This document shows, piece by piece, positions 20,106 through 28,980 of a stretch of DNA of 64,000 nt. The DNA comes from Vibrio vulnificus NBRC 15645 = ATCC 27562 (lineage in GTDB: Bacteria > Pseudomonadota > Gammaproteobacteria > Enterobacterales > Vibrionaceae), in contig NZ_CP012882.1 of the NCBI RefSeq assembly GCF_002224265.1, forward strand, positions 1,612,001 to 1,676,000. Reading direction: 5' to 3'. The stretch's first letter is position 1. Every line of letters begins with the position of its first letter. A model generated the notes under the pieces. It made no database searches, was not told the origin of the DNA, and saw only the letters and a program-made list of their open reading frames with translations. A program made the position numbers and the translations under genes.

Positions 20106-20606
20106 CTAGCCATCCATTTCTTATAGATTTAATAATGTAACCTGAACTCAGGTTAATGAGCCTAAATCGTCTCAAGATGAAATTGCCAGAGCGAGCGTAG
20201 GGTTGTTGCGTGCAATAACAGGCGACAACGGCGATTTTCTATTCGACCCTCAAGAATGGAAATCATAGACCCCCTGATAAAACACGCTGCACTGCTTTGC
20301 CAACACATCAAGAAGTGATTTAGGAATAAACACACCTTTCACCGTCCGATCATTGTCAAAAAACAACCTAAAACAACCATAGTGACTGCGATTTTCGATC
20401 TGATTCACTCATCCAGCGCACCGTTAACCGATTGCTGCGACTGATGTTCACCCTCATCAAACATCAAACGGCGAATAAATCACCGACACTTTTATGACTC
20501 ACTTCACAATTAACGCCAAATGCAATCGATTACACATTCACGTTCACAATACCCAGGTGGTTTTATATGCAACAGAATAATTTATAAAATAACCAGAGAG
20601 AAAGTA
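20106..20606. other. Intergenic region without recognised features
   Basis: About 500 bases between divergent genes (M23 peptidase and LRR lipoprotein). I see no gene, RNA or convincing palindrome. A frame continues upstream of the lipoprotein to 20520 but has no ribosome-binding site. Promoters for both neighbours must be here but cannot be placed confidently. Confidence 0.5.
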
Positions 20607-23093
20607 ATGATTAGAACCTTTGTAATATCCGGAATTTTGTTGCTCATAACCGCTTGTGGCGGTGGGTCTTCTGGCGACAACACCTCAACAGCGCCCCCTT
20701 CCAGCCGAGATTTATCCGTCGAACTGGGTCAAGACCTTTTCCACAATGCCAATGACACCATAGAAATCGTTCCTCAATACCAGCATGACAGCGCATTTCC
20801 CCCCACGTTTCAGTGGCGACAAACCGAAGGTCCTAGCTTAGATACCTCCCCCTCTCACCAGAAAAGTCTTACGTTCACCCTTCCATCTGTCGCAGTTGAA
20901 ACCACCGTCGCGTTTGAACTGACGTTAACCGACGGTCAAGGCAATCAAGCACAAGATACGATTCGCATTACCATCAAACCCACTCCTCAGCCAGACAACA
21001 TCCCTCCCACCGTGCAAGCAGGTTCGCCCTTTAGCGTAGAAGAAGGCGCCTTTGCCGACGGACTGAGTGTCACCGCCCAAGATGAAGACGGGCAGATAGA
21101 AAAGATCGAATGGCAACAAACGGGTGGCCCGACGGTGTCCCTTTCTAACGTCAATTCAGCCTCACCGAAGTTCAAAGCACCTTTAGTGGATAACGATACG
21201 GATCTGGTGTTTAGCGTCACCGTGACTGACAACTTAGGGGCAACCGCGCAAGACCAACAGATCGTCACCGTACAGGACAGCGCGATCAATCAGCGTCCGC
21301 AAGTTTCAATTGGAGAAGACAAAGCCGTGGTAGAAGGCACGGAAGTGACACTCACAGCAAACGCCACGGATCCGGATGCTGATGGCAACATCGTCGCGTA
21401 TCGTTGGAGACAGTTATCGGGACCAAGCGTCACGCTAAATGATGCCACTCAAGCCACTGTGACCTTTTCTGTGCCGACACAATGGACGCAAGGCGATAGC
21501 ATCGGCTTAATGGTCAGCGTGACAGACAATCAAGGCGGCATTGGCAACGCCAGAATAACGCTGACCATCACTGCCGCAGAGCACAGCTTTAACGCCATTG
21601 AATACCTCGACCCGGAACTCAAACGTTGTGTAGATCAACACCGCACGCTGAAAGGCTGGCAGAATACACTCGAAGTGACGGAACTTGACTGCGCTTCTTC
21701 TTTCCAAATCAATACCAGCCGCGATTTGGTCAACTTTACCAACCTTGCAAAATTGACCATCAAGTCTCGTCTGTTTACCGATTTTTCTTCGGACCATGTA
21801 CCCAACATTGAAAGCTTGTCGTTCCAAGGTTCTGCACTGAAAACACTCGACTTCTCGGGCAATAAGTCGCTTCGTTCACTGACGTTAGTCAGTATTAACA
21901 CGCTGCAAAGCCTCGCCCTATCGCAAAACTTTGCTCTGACACAACTGACGGTCAATGGCAGTCAGATAGCAGATTTGGATTTGAGTCAGCAAACCGCTTT
22001 GCAATCCTTGTCCCTTCATATGGCGAGGCTAAGTCAACTGCAATTAGCAAACATGCCGGATTTAACCACGCTCAAAATCACAGGAACACAGCTCACCCAG
22101 TTTATTGCGCCCTCTCTACCGCAACTACGCACCTTGAACGTGAGCGACAACAAACTGCAAACCTTGGGTGTGACAGAGTTACCCGCTCTGACCGCTCTCT
22201 ATGCAGGCAATAATGCACTGACGGGACTGAGCTTAGCCAACAACCTCGCGCTCACCGACGTTCGCGTGTCGAAAAACCCGCTGTCGACACTCAATATTCG
22301 ACCACTTCTCGAGTTAGAAAGATTAGAGATCAGCGAAACCGACCTCACCACCATCGACTTTTCGCAAAGCCAGAAAATAGCGGCGCTTCTTGCAGGCAAT
22401 AGCACTCAATTGCAAACCCTAAATGGCCCGCTTCTCCCCATCAAAGAAATCGATGTAAGTCATACTCGCGTCACCGATATCGACTTCAATCATCTTCAAG
22501 AGGGTATGGTGTTGATTGGCGCGTCAGGCAAGGGGCTCACCCAGTTTAATGCGGCGCGATATCCGAACTTGCAAACACTCTATATTGCAGATAACGCACT
22601 CACCACCTTGGCGTTATCACACAATCCTCAACTGCTTCTGCTTGATGCAAAAAACAACCAGCTCACTCAACTCGATTTGAGCGCTAACCGAGAGCTGGCG
22701 GATCTGGATGCGGCTCACAATCGCCTCACTTCTGTTCAATTGGCCGAAGAAAGCCGACTGAGTTTCATCGTGCTTTCTCACAATCAGTTGAAAGACGTGG
22801 ATTTGTCTCCAGCGGTCAATGTTTTTGATGTGGAAGTGCAAAATAACCCATTGGTGAACATCGAGTTATCGGGGCTGCGTCAATTACGAACTTTGGATGT
22901 GTCAAACTCAGAGTTGGTTGACTTCGCACCGCCCCCTTCTACACACTTTTGGTGCCTGAGAGCGGAAAATAACCGCTTCAGTACCCAACTGCTTGAACAA
23001 CTGGCGCAGTTTGACCAACTGCTTGGTAAGGTATTTTTGACAACGCCCATGAGCAAAAGCACCTTAAATGAAGAGTGCCACGCGCACCTTTAA
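20607..23093 (+). CDS. Lipoprotein with Ig/PKD-like domains and leucine-rich repeats
   Basis: An 828-residue surface or outer-membrane lipoprotein. The lipobox ITACGGGSS puts the lipidated Cys at residue 17. Three tandem beta-sandwich (PKD/cadherin-like) domains follow at about 30-125, 130-225 and 230-335, each with the pattern GPxVxLS and ending VTVTDNLGAxxQ. From about 350 to 810 there are some twenty irregular leucine-rich repeats of about 21 residues (LRTLNVSDNKLQTLGV, LDLSANRELADLDAAHNRLTSV), internalin-like. A C-terminal capping region has two Cys. The frame opens at 20520, but the lipobox and GAGAGAAAG before 20607 fix the start. Probably an adhesion or binding protein; ligand unknown. 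Confidence 0.85.
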   Translation: MIRTFVISGILLLITACGGGSSGDNTSTAPPSSRDLSVELGQDLFHNANDTIEIVPQYQHDSAFPPTFQWRQTEGPSLDTSPSHQKSLTFTLPSVAVETTVAFELTLTDGQGNQAQDTIRITIKPTPQPDNIPPTVQAGSPFSVEEGAFADGLSVTAQDEDGQIEKIEWQQTGGPTVSLSNVNSASPKFKAPLVDNDTDLVFSVTVTDNLGATAQDQQIVTVQDSAINQRPQVSIGEDKAVVEGTEVTLTANATDPDADGNIVAYRWRQLSGPSVTLNDATQATVTFSVPTQWTQGDSIGLMVSVTDNQGGIGNARITLTITAAEHSFNAIEYLDPELKRCVDQHRTLKGWQNTLEVTELDCASSFQINTSRDLVNFTNLAKLTIKSRLFTDFSSDHVPNIESLSFQGSALKTLDFSGNKSLRSLTLVSINTLQSLALSQNFALTQLTVNGSQIADLDLSQQTALQSLSLHMARLSQLQLANMPDLTTLKITGTQLTQFIAPSLPQLRTLNVSDNKLQTLGVTELPALTALYAGNNALTGLSLANNLALTDVRVSKNPLSTLNIRPLLELERLEISETDLTTIDFSQSQKIAALLAGNSTQLQTLNGPLLPIKEIDVSHTRVTDIDFNHLQEGMVLIGASGKGLTQFNAARYPNLQTLYIADNALTTLALSHNPQLLLLDAKNNQLTQLDLSANRELADLDAAHNRLTSVQLAEESRLSFIVLSHNQLKDVDLSPAVNVFDVEVQNNPLVNIELSGLRQLRTLDVSNSELVDFAPPPSTHFWCLRAENNRFSTQLLEQLAQFDQLLGKVFLTTPMSKSTLNEECHAHL

Positions 23094-23096
23094 TAA

Positions 23097-23130
23097 AAAA
23101 AGCCGTGAAAGGCCACCTTTCACGGCTTTT
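23097..23130. terminator. Bidirectional terminator, LRR lipoprotein / dacA
   Basis: A 15-bp perfect stem AAAAGCCGTGAAAGG with a 3-base loop between convergent genes, with an A run on one side and TTTT on the other, so it can work for both strands. Confidence 0.9.
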
Positions 23131-23146
23131 GTCGTTTGCGACAAGA

Positions 23147-24310
23147 TTAGAACAGATTGCTCAACCAACGCTTAAACCAATCGGTAATGCGTTTAAACAG
23201 CCCACCTTGCTCGACGGATTCTAACGCCACAAGGTCGACCTCCTTCACCACCTTATCTTCCACTTTATAAACCACCTGACCAACCACCTGATCACGCAAG
23301 ATGGGGGCAGATAAGTCCGGCAGATAAATCAGCTCAGCTTGAAGCTTTTTGGTATCCCCTTTGGGTAAAGTAAGGAAAATGTCCTCTCTAAGACCAACGC
23401 TTAACTGATTCTTCTCTCCCATCCAAACTCGAGTGTCTGCCAGCGGCTGATTCGCTTTCGTTGGGGAAACCGTATCGAAGAAGCGGAAACCGTAGCTCAG
23501 CAGTTGTTTGCTCTCCGCTTCACGGCTTGAAGTACTGTTGGACCCCATCACCACCGAAATTAAGCGCATGTTGCCACTGGTGGCAGAGGTCGCCAAACTG
23601 TAACCCGCACCACTGGTGAAGCCCGTTTTCATGCCATCCACAGCAATACTTCGGTCTCGCAACAAACCGTTGCGGTTGTATTGCGTAATGCCGTTGTAGG
23701 TAAACGAGGTTTCACTGTACATCGGGTAAACGCTAGGCAAATCACGAATGATCGCCTGCCCCAACTTGGCAATGTCACGTGGTGTTGAGTAGAGACCCGT
23801 GCTGTCCAAGCCATGAGGGTTGGTGAAGGCGGAATTTTGTAAACCAAGCTTGTCGGCCCACGAGTTCATCAAACTGACAAACGCATCTTGGCTACCGGCC
23901 ACATGCTCGGCGATGGCGACACTCGCGTCATTGCCCGACTGGATGATCAGACCTCGGTAAAGGTCTTCTAAACTCACAGAAGTACCCACTTCGATAAACA
24001 TTTTCGAAGAGTCTGGGAAGTTTTTTGCCCATGCGTTGCGGCTGATCACCACTTGATCTGAAAAGCGAATGTTGCCGCGATTCATTTCTTGCCCCGCCAC
24101 ATACGCCGTCATCAACTTGGTTAAACTGGCAGGATTTAACTGGGTATCGGCATTTTTGGCGACCAAGACCTCCCCTGAATGGTAGTCCATCAGCACATAG
24201 CCTTTGGCCCCCAAAGCGGGAGGATCGGGAATGACGGTCGGCGCGGCATGAGCGGAAAAAGCCATAACGCTGGCACACAAAGCGGAAGTAAGAGAAACAA
24301 TAGATTTCAT
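23147..24310 (-). CDS. dacA: D-alanyl-D-alanine carboxypeptidase (PBP5/6 type)
   Basis: Low-molecular-weight penicillin-binding protein that trims the terminal D-Ala of peptidoglycan pentapeptides. Signal peptide residues 1-22 (ending AHAAP). The three active-site motifs are SLTK at 62-65 (Ser62 nucleophile), SGN near 122 and KTG near 225. A C-terminal beta domain and an amphipathic membrane-anchor helix (RITDWFKRWLSNLF) complete the PBP5 architecture. Start at 24310 gives a 387-residue protein; an in-frame ATG four codons upstream (24322) is possible. Whether it is the dacA or dacC paralogue cannot be decided. Confidence 0.92.
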   Translation of the reverse strand: MKSIVSLTSALCASVMAFSAHAAPTVIPDPPALGAKGYVLMDYHSGEVLVAKNADTQLNPASLTKLMTAYVAGQEMNRGNIRFSDQVVISRNAWAKNFPDSSKMFIEVGTSVSLEDLYRGLIIQSGNDASVAIAEHVAGSQDAFVSLMNSWADKLGLQNSAFTNPHGLDSTGLYSTPRDIAKLGQAIIRDLPSVYPMYSETSFTYNGITQYNRNGLLRDRSIAVDGMKTGFTSGAGYSLATSATSGNMRLISVVMGSNSTSSREAESKQLLSYGFRFFDTVSPTKANQPLADTRVWMGEKNQLSVGLREDIFLTLPKGDTKKLQAELIYLPDLSAPILRDQVVGQVVYKVEDKVVKEVDLVALESVEQGGLFKRITDWFKRWLSNLF

Positions 24311-24498
24311 GAAAGCAGCCATCCGTTAAATAAGACTTTCTCGAGTATATTCAAGGGAATTTTGCTTACAGCCTCTCTGTTACTAATGGTTACGTTTCTT
24401 CGAAAAATGTCTCAATTTGCCTGAAAAATCCATTGATCGGCAAAAAGAAGTGAACAAATTCATAGCTCAAATCTATTGTTCTCAATATTTTATCGTCG

Positions 24499-25017
24499 TT
24501 ACAGCAACTCTTTGGCGATGAGACGCAGTAGGAAAGTTTCGCGCTCAATGCTCATGCCTTTTTTGGGGCTTTCCGCCATAGTCTGCTCATTATGTGCTAT
24601 CGCTTGATGGATATTGACCCAAAGTGGCTTCATGCCATTTTTCACTTCGTATTCCTCAAAGCGCGTTTCGCCTAACTCTCGGTCAATCTTGCAGGTGTAG
24701 CAGTAAGAATGCATGTGCATCACGTTTGCTTCCCCTTTGTACCAAGGACGAAACTCTTCATAGATGCCAAATGGTTTGATGTTGTGGATGTTCTTTGCGC
24801 CAGTTTCTTCTTCAAGTTCGCGAACCAACCCGGCGATCACATCCTCTCCTTCATCGATGCCACCACCAGGAATGGTGTAATCGTGGTAGCGCTCGGTGTA
24901 GAGCAATAAAATATCTTCACCATCGACACAAATGGCGCGCGCGGCGCTGCGTTGGAAAATGATTTTTTCGTCTAGATGTTCGATATCAGGGTGAATCGTT
25001 GTTTTCAGATGTCTCAT
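24499..25017 (-). CDS. Nudix hydrolase
   Basis: A 172-residue Nudix protein. A complete Nudix box occupies residues 51-73 (GGGIDEGEDV then RELEEETGA), matching GX5EX7REUXEEXGU with the metal-binding Glu residues present. The rest of the fold includes an aromatic-rich segment (FRPWYKGEANVMHMHSYCYTC) that could form the substrate pocket. Such proteins hydrolyse nucleoside diphosphates linked to other groups; the substrate cannot be predicted. It follows the DHH gene on the same strand, separated by a terminator. Confidence 0.88.
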   Translation of the reverse strand: MRHLKTTIHPDIEHLDEKIIFQRSAARAICVDGEDILLLYTERYHDYTIPGGGIDEGEDVIAGLVRELEEETGAKNIHNIKPFGIYEEFRPWYKGEANVMHMHSYCYTCKIDRELGETRFEEYEVKNGMKPLWVNIHQAIAHNEQTMAESPKKGMSIERETFLLRLIAKELL

Positions 25018-25067
25018 GAGAAAAACGCGCTGTGCTGAAGTCCAAAATTAATTTGGCGGCATACTAA

Positions 25068-25094
25068 CAAAAAAAGCCTCGCGAATGCGAGGCT
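25068..25094 (-). terminator. Terminator of the DHH phosphoesterase gene
   Basis: GCCTCGC / GCGAGGC stem followed on the minus strand by seven T, 9 bases past the stop codon. Confidence 0.85.
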
Positions 25095-25102
25095 ATTGGT
25101 CT

Positions 25103-26035
25103 TTAACCGTCCCGATTTATCTGCTCAATCAGTTGAGCTTGGACACGCTCTGCGTCTTCAAGGTTGATCTGACAGGTACCTGCCGCTTGGTGCCCACCAC
25201 CGCCATATTTCAACATCAATTCGCCCACGTTGGTTTTAGAGCCTCGATCGAAAATCGATTTGCCCGTTGCGAAAACCACGTTTTGCTTTTGAAAACCCCA
25301 CATTTTATGGATTGAAATATTGCAGTCAGGAAACAGGGCATAAATGATGAAGCGGTTGCCTGCGTAAATGGTCTCTTCGTTGGTGAGATCCAACAGCACC
25401 AAATTCTTATGCACCGTGGCACAACGTTGAATCTGCTCTTTAAACTTAATTTCGTGTTCGCGATATAAATCAATGCGCTCTTTGACGTCTGGCAAGTCGA
25501 GAATTTGCTCGATGGTGTGATTCTTACAATAGTCAATCAAGTCCATCATCAAGTTATAGTTGGAAATGCGAAACTCTCTGAAACGCCCCAAACCAGTACG
25601 CGCATCCATCAGAAAATTGAGTAAGTTCCACCCTTTTGAGTCCAAAACGTCATCGCGACTAAACTGAGCAGAATCACCTTTGTCTACCGCTTCCATCATT
25701 TCAATCCATTCAACGGGGAACACCGAAGTGCCACCATAGTAATCCCACACCACTCGTGCGGCAGATGGGGCATTAGGGTTGATAATATGGTTCTCATGGC
25801 GACCACGATTACGGATGGTTTCAGAGAGATGGTGGTCGAACACTAAGTGTGCTTCTGCGACATAAGGCAAGTTGGTAACAATATCGTTTTCCGTAATATC
25901 AATCAGGCCGTCTTGCATATCTTTGGGATGGACAAATTTTATCTCATCAATCAAATCTTGTTGTTTTAATAAAACAGCACAAACCAAGCCGTCAAAATCA
26001 CTGCGGGTTACCAAACGGAATTTTTGTTGTGACAT
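25103..26035 (-). CDS. DHH/DHHA1 family phosphoesterase
   Basis: A 310-residue DHH-superfamily protein. Metal-binding motifs: RSDFDGLVCAVLL at 11-23, HPKDMQDG, VFDHHLSE (DHH) near 67, and the DHHA1 substrate loop GGGGHQAAGTC near 282. Family members cleave phosphodiesters or phosphoanhydrides (oligoribonucleotides, pApA or polyphosphate). Vibrio orthologues are often called exopolyphosphatase-related, but activity is not assignable from sequence. Ribosome-binding site AAAGGA precedes the ATG; its own terminator follows. Confidence 0.85.
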   Translation of the reverse strand: MSQQKFRLVTRSDFDGLVCAVLLKQQDLIDEIKFVHPKDMQDGLIDITENDIVTNLPYVAEAHLVFDHHLSETIRNRGRHENHIINPNAPSAARVVWDYYGGTSVFPVEWIEMMEAVDKGDSAQFSRDDVLDSKGWNLLNFLMDARTGLGRFREFRISNYNLMMDLIDYCKNHTIEQILDLPDVKERIDLYREHEIKFKEQIQRCATVHKNLVLLDLTNEETIYAGNRFIIYALFPDCNISIHKMWGFQKQNVVFATGKSIFDRGSKTNVGELMLKYGGGGHQAAGTCQINLEDAERVQAQLIEQINRDG

Positions 26036-26200
26036 TTACATTTCCTTTGCCAATGATGGGTTGCGATACGATAACCGCAGAGCGAAAAGTGACGCAACAA
26101 ACCTGTTAATATCAATGGTAAAAATCGGAGCTTTACCACTTGAAACTCTTCTAAGCGTAGTCGAGCGTGCGCTAACTTCCAAATTACTCAATAAGGTTCA

Positions 26201-27058
26201 TCAGTCCCTTAAAGCCTGTTCCGGATCGAAGCGACGATTTAGCCCCACTAAGGTGTGGTTAAAACAACGAGCAATCTGAGAAATCGTTGCCGCCTCTTGC
26301 TCAATATCGCTCTCTTCGATCCACTGCTGAAGCTGCGCAAAATCGTGATAATAAGGAGACCAATCCGTATTTTGTGCCAGCACGGAACGAATGGCGCTTA
26401 ATGCATCTTGGGCTTTTTGGTAGGGAATACGGCGCACCTCTTTTAATGGCCGTTGAAACACGCCGCGCGCCACCCCTTCCAGATACACGCGATAGGTGGT
26501 GAGCTCATCAATCAACAAAAACAGTTGTGCTTCGCCGCCGACATTTGGGTACGGGACACTCACATGCGCCTCCAGATCATGGCGGATGTCAAGGTGCACA
26601 CCGTGTTGAGCACATCGCTCACGCAACACGCGCAATAGCCCTTGTTCGTCCATTAATTGTTGGATTTCAAAGATACGCTTGAGATGGTAATCATTGGAAA
26701 CGAAAGTGACTTTCAAAACGCTGCCCTCTGAACACTGACCACGTTGAATCAGCAAACGGGACACTTCAAAAATGTTCTCTACTGTGCTGGTCGAACGTTC
26801 TTCCAGCAAAATGTTCTGAGCCGAAAAAGTCAGGTTTTTCGCAAGGCAACACTGTTGGAAGTAATCGAACATGGCGTTGGCTTCTGAGCGAGCCTGCCCC
26901 TGAGTGACGCCACCACAAAATGCAATACGACTCCCAGGCTCAATCTGCCCCGAAGCCATTGCCTCAACCAAAGCCTCCACTCGGCTAACACCTTCTGGCG
27001 TTAACGCGTTTTTAAACAGTCTTTTACCCAGCACGATGACCAGACGTTTCTCTTCCAT
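26201..27058 (-). CDS. DUF218 (YdcF/ElyC/SanA) family protein
   Basis: A 285-residue protein whose first 170 residues show the DUF218 pattern: VIVLGKRL at the N-terminus, IAFCGGVTQG near 47, EANAMFDYF, the ERSTSTVENIFE segment near 87 and VTFVSNDYHLKRI near 118. Unlike ElyC and SanA it has no membrane segment, so it is cytosolic, like E. coli YdcF (reported to bind S-adenosylmethionine). The C-terminal third is helical and unassigned. It stands alone, divergent from sdaA. Confidence 0.8.
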   Translation of the reverse strand: MEEKRLVIVLGKRLFKNALTPEGVSRVEALVEAMASGQIEPGSRIAFCGGVTQGQARSEANAMFDYFQQCCLAKNLTFSAQNILLEERSTSTVENIFEVSRLLIQRGQCSEGSVLKVTFVSNDYHLKRIFEIQQLMDEQGLLRVLRERCAQHGVHLDIRHDLEAHVSVPYPNVGGEAQLFLLIDELTTYRVYLEGVARGVFQRPLKEVRRIPYQKAQDALSAIRSVLAQNTDWSPYYHDFAQLQQWIEESDIEQEAATISQIARCFNHTLVGLNRRFDPEQALRD

Positions 27059-27242
27059 TATTTACAGATCTCTCGTTTTAAACACATCTCTCTCATCTTC
27101 TGCTGTACTTTTGTTCAAGCTGAGGCTATTTTCACCGCATTAAGATTCATTAACAAAATTTCAACATACATACTCAAGATGAACTGGTACAACACACTGC
27201 TTCATCCATACTTACTAGCAGGTTGTCAGATAGGAAATCATT

Positions 27243-28613
27243 ATGCTGTCGATTTTTGATATTTTTAAGATTGGCGTTGGCCCTTCAAGCTCTCACACCA
27301 ATGGTCCCATGATTGCGGGTTATCAGTTTACGCAATTGTTGGCAAATGATCTTGATAAAGTGCAACGAATTCAGGTCGATCTCTACGGTTCTTTGTCGCT
27401 AACAGGAAAAGGCCACCACACCGATCGCGCCGTCATTTTAGGGCTGTTAGGCAATCGCCCTGATACCATCCGTATTAGCAGTGCCAATCAAGCGATGCGA
27501 CAAGCCATTCACGAAGGGCAACTCTCGCTACGTGGCGAGCGCTTTATTGAATTCGACTTTGCCAGTGACATTCTCTTCCATACCGAGAACTTGCCTCTGC
27601 ATGAGAATGGCATGACCATCAGTGCGTTCGACGAAGCCAATCAACGTATCCATTTCGAAACCTACTACTCCATCGGTGGTGGTTTTATTGCCACCGAGGA
27701 TGAACTGAAAAATGGCAAACAAGAATCGCCTATAAAGGTGGATTTCCCCTTTAGAAATGCCGATGAAATGCTAGAAATGGCGGAAAAGAACGGGCTGAGC
27801 CTGGGAGGAATGGTGCTGCGCAACGAGCAGACGTTCCACAATATGGACACCATCGATGCCAAAGCCGAGCAAATTTGGAAAGTGATGAGCTTGTGCATGA
27901 AGCGCGGTTTTGAAACCGAAGGCATACTTGAAGGTGGCTTGAGTGTCACTCGCCGCGCCCCCAACTTGCTGAAAAAGCTCGAAGCCAATGCTGCGATTGA
28001 AAACGATCCGATGGAAATCATGGATTGGATTAACTTGTTTGCCTTCGCCGTCAGCGAAGAAAACGCGGCCGGTGGCCAAGTGGTCACCTCCCCGACCAAC
28101 GGCGCAGCAGGTGTGATTCCAGCGGTGTTAATGTACTACCACAAGTTCATCAAAGAGCTCGATACCAAGCAGTTGAAAGACTTCCTTGCCGTGTCTGGCG
28201 CAATTGGCATTTTATACAAAACCAATGCCTCTATCTCCGGAGCGGAAGTGGGCTGCCAAGGTGAAATTGGTGTTTCCTCCTCAATGGCGGCGGCGGGATT
28301 GACCGCATTACGGGGTGGCAGCAACGAGCAAATTTGCATTGCCGCAGAAATCGCGATGGAACATTCACTCGGCATGACGTGCGATCCGATTGGCGGCTTG
28401 GTTCAAGTGCCGTGCATTGAACGCAATGCGATGGGCGCAATGAAAGCGATAAACGCTTCGCGCATGGCCTTAAAGCGCACAAGTAAGTGCCTCATCTCAT
28501 TAGATAAAGTTATCGAGACCATGTACCAAACGGGCAAAGACATGAATAAAAAATATCGAGAAACCTCGCTCGGCGGTTTGGCTCTGATTCACATGGCGCC
28601 TCCGTGTGAATAG
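27243..28613 (+). CDS. sdaA: L-serine dehydratase (iron-sulfur)
   Basis: Single-chain [4Fe-4S] L-serine ammonia-lyase, 456 residues, converting L-serine to pyruvate and ammonia. The N-terminus FDIFKIGVGPSSSHTNGPM is diagnostic. The cluster Cys residues appear in AEVGCQGEIGVSSSMAA (about 340) and MTCDPIGGLVQVPCIERN (about 380 and 391). AGGAAATCATT precedes the ATG. A transporter gene of the POT type follows 367 bases downstream, beyond a terminator, so co-regulation rather than co-transcription is likely. Confidence 0.95.
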   Translation: MLSIFDIFKIGVGPSSSHTNGPMIAGYQFTQLLANDLDKVQRIQVDLYGSLSLTGKGHHTDRAVILGLLGNRPDTIRISSANQAMRQAIHEGQLSLRGERFIEFDFASDILFHTENLPLHENGMTISAFDEANQRIHFETYYSIGGGFIATEDELKNGKQESPIKVDFPFRNADEMLEMAEKNGLSLGGMVLRNEQTFHNMDTIDAKAEQIWKVMSLCMKRGFETEGILEGGLSVTRRAPNLLKKLEANAAIENDPMEIMDWINLFAFAVSEENAAGGQVVTSPTNGAAGVIPAVLMYYHKFIKELDTKQLKDFLAVSGAIGILYKTNASISGAEVGCQGEIGVSSSMAAAGLTALRGGSNEQICIAAEIAMEHSLGMTCDPIGGLVQVPCIERNAMGAMKAINASRMALKRTSKCLISLDKVIETMYQTGKDMNKKYRETSLGGLALIHMAPPCE

Positions 28614-28649
28614 CCTGTCATTTCATCAACTTGACTAAATAAACATCAC

Positions 28650-28677
28650 AAAGGGTAGCGCTGCTGCCCTTTCTTTG
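28650..28677 (+). terminator. Terminator of sdaA
   Basis: AAAGGGTAGC / GCTGCCCTTT stem (one G-U pair) followed by TTCTTT, 37 bases after the stop. Confidence 0.7.
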
Positions 28678-28753
28678 TCTGGCTTGTGCGCAACCTCACT
28701 GCCCCTCTCTTCTTCCTCTTTTCTGTGCGCTTTTACTTACCAATACCAATACA

Positions 28754-28771
28754 TTTGTGAAATTTCACAAA
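28754..28771. promoter_or_regulatory. Perfect 18-bp palindrome upstream of the POT transporter
   Basis: TTTGTGAAATTTCACAAA reads the same on both strands. It lies about 210 bases before the transporter start, in the 367-base gap 28614-28980. It looks CRP-like, but the half-sites are separated by 4 rather than 6 bases, so the regulator is unknown. The remainder of the gap is AT-rich and otherwise featureless. Confidence 0.4.
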
Positions 28772-28980
28772 AAACTGCCGTTAGTTTCATCTGACGAATA
28801 TTAACCCAATCAACACATTTGATTTAGAACAATGCATTAGTTATGCAATCGTTTGTCATTAGAAAATGTAGTGCAAAACTTTTACTTTGTGCGACAATTG
28901 TTTCAAAATATTACACACCATTAATCTACAATAAATCCAGTCATAACCACTGCAAATAATCCAACAGTGAGCAATAAATT

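Noticed and set aside
28754..28771. CRP binding site
   Set aside because: The TGTGA and TCACA halves are separated by 4 bases instead of 6, so it would not fit CRP; kept only as an unassigned palindrome.
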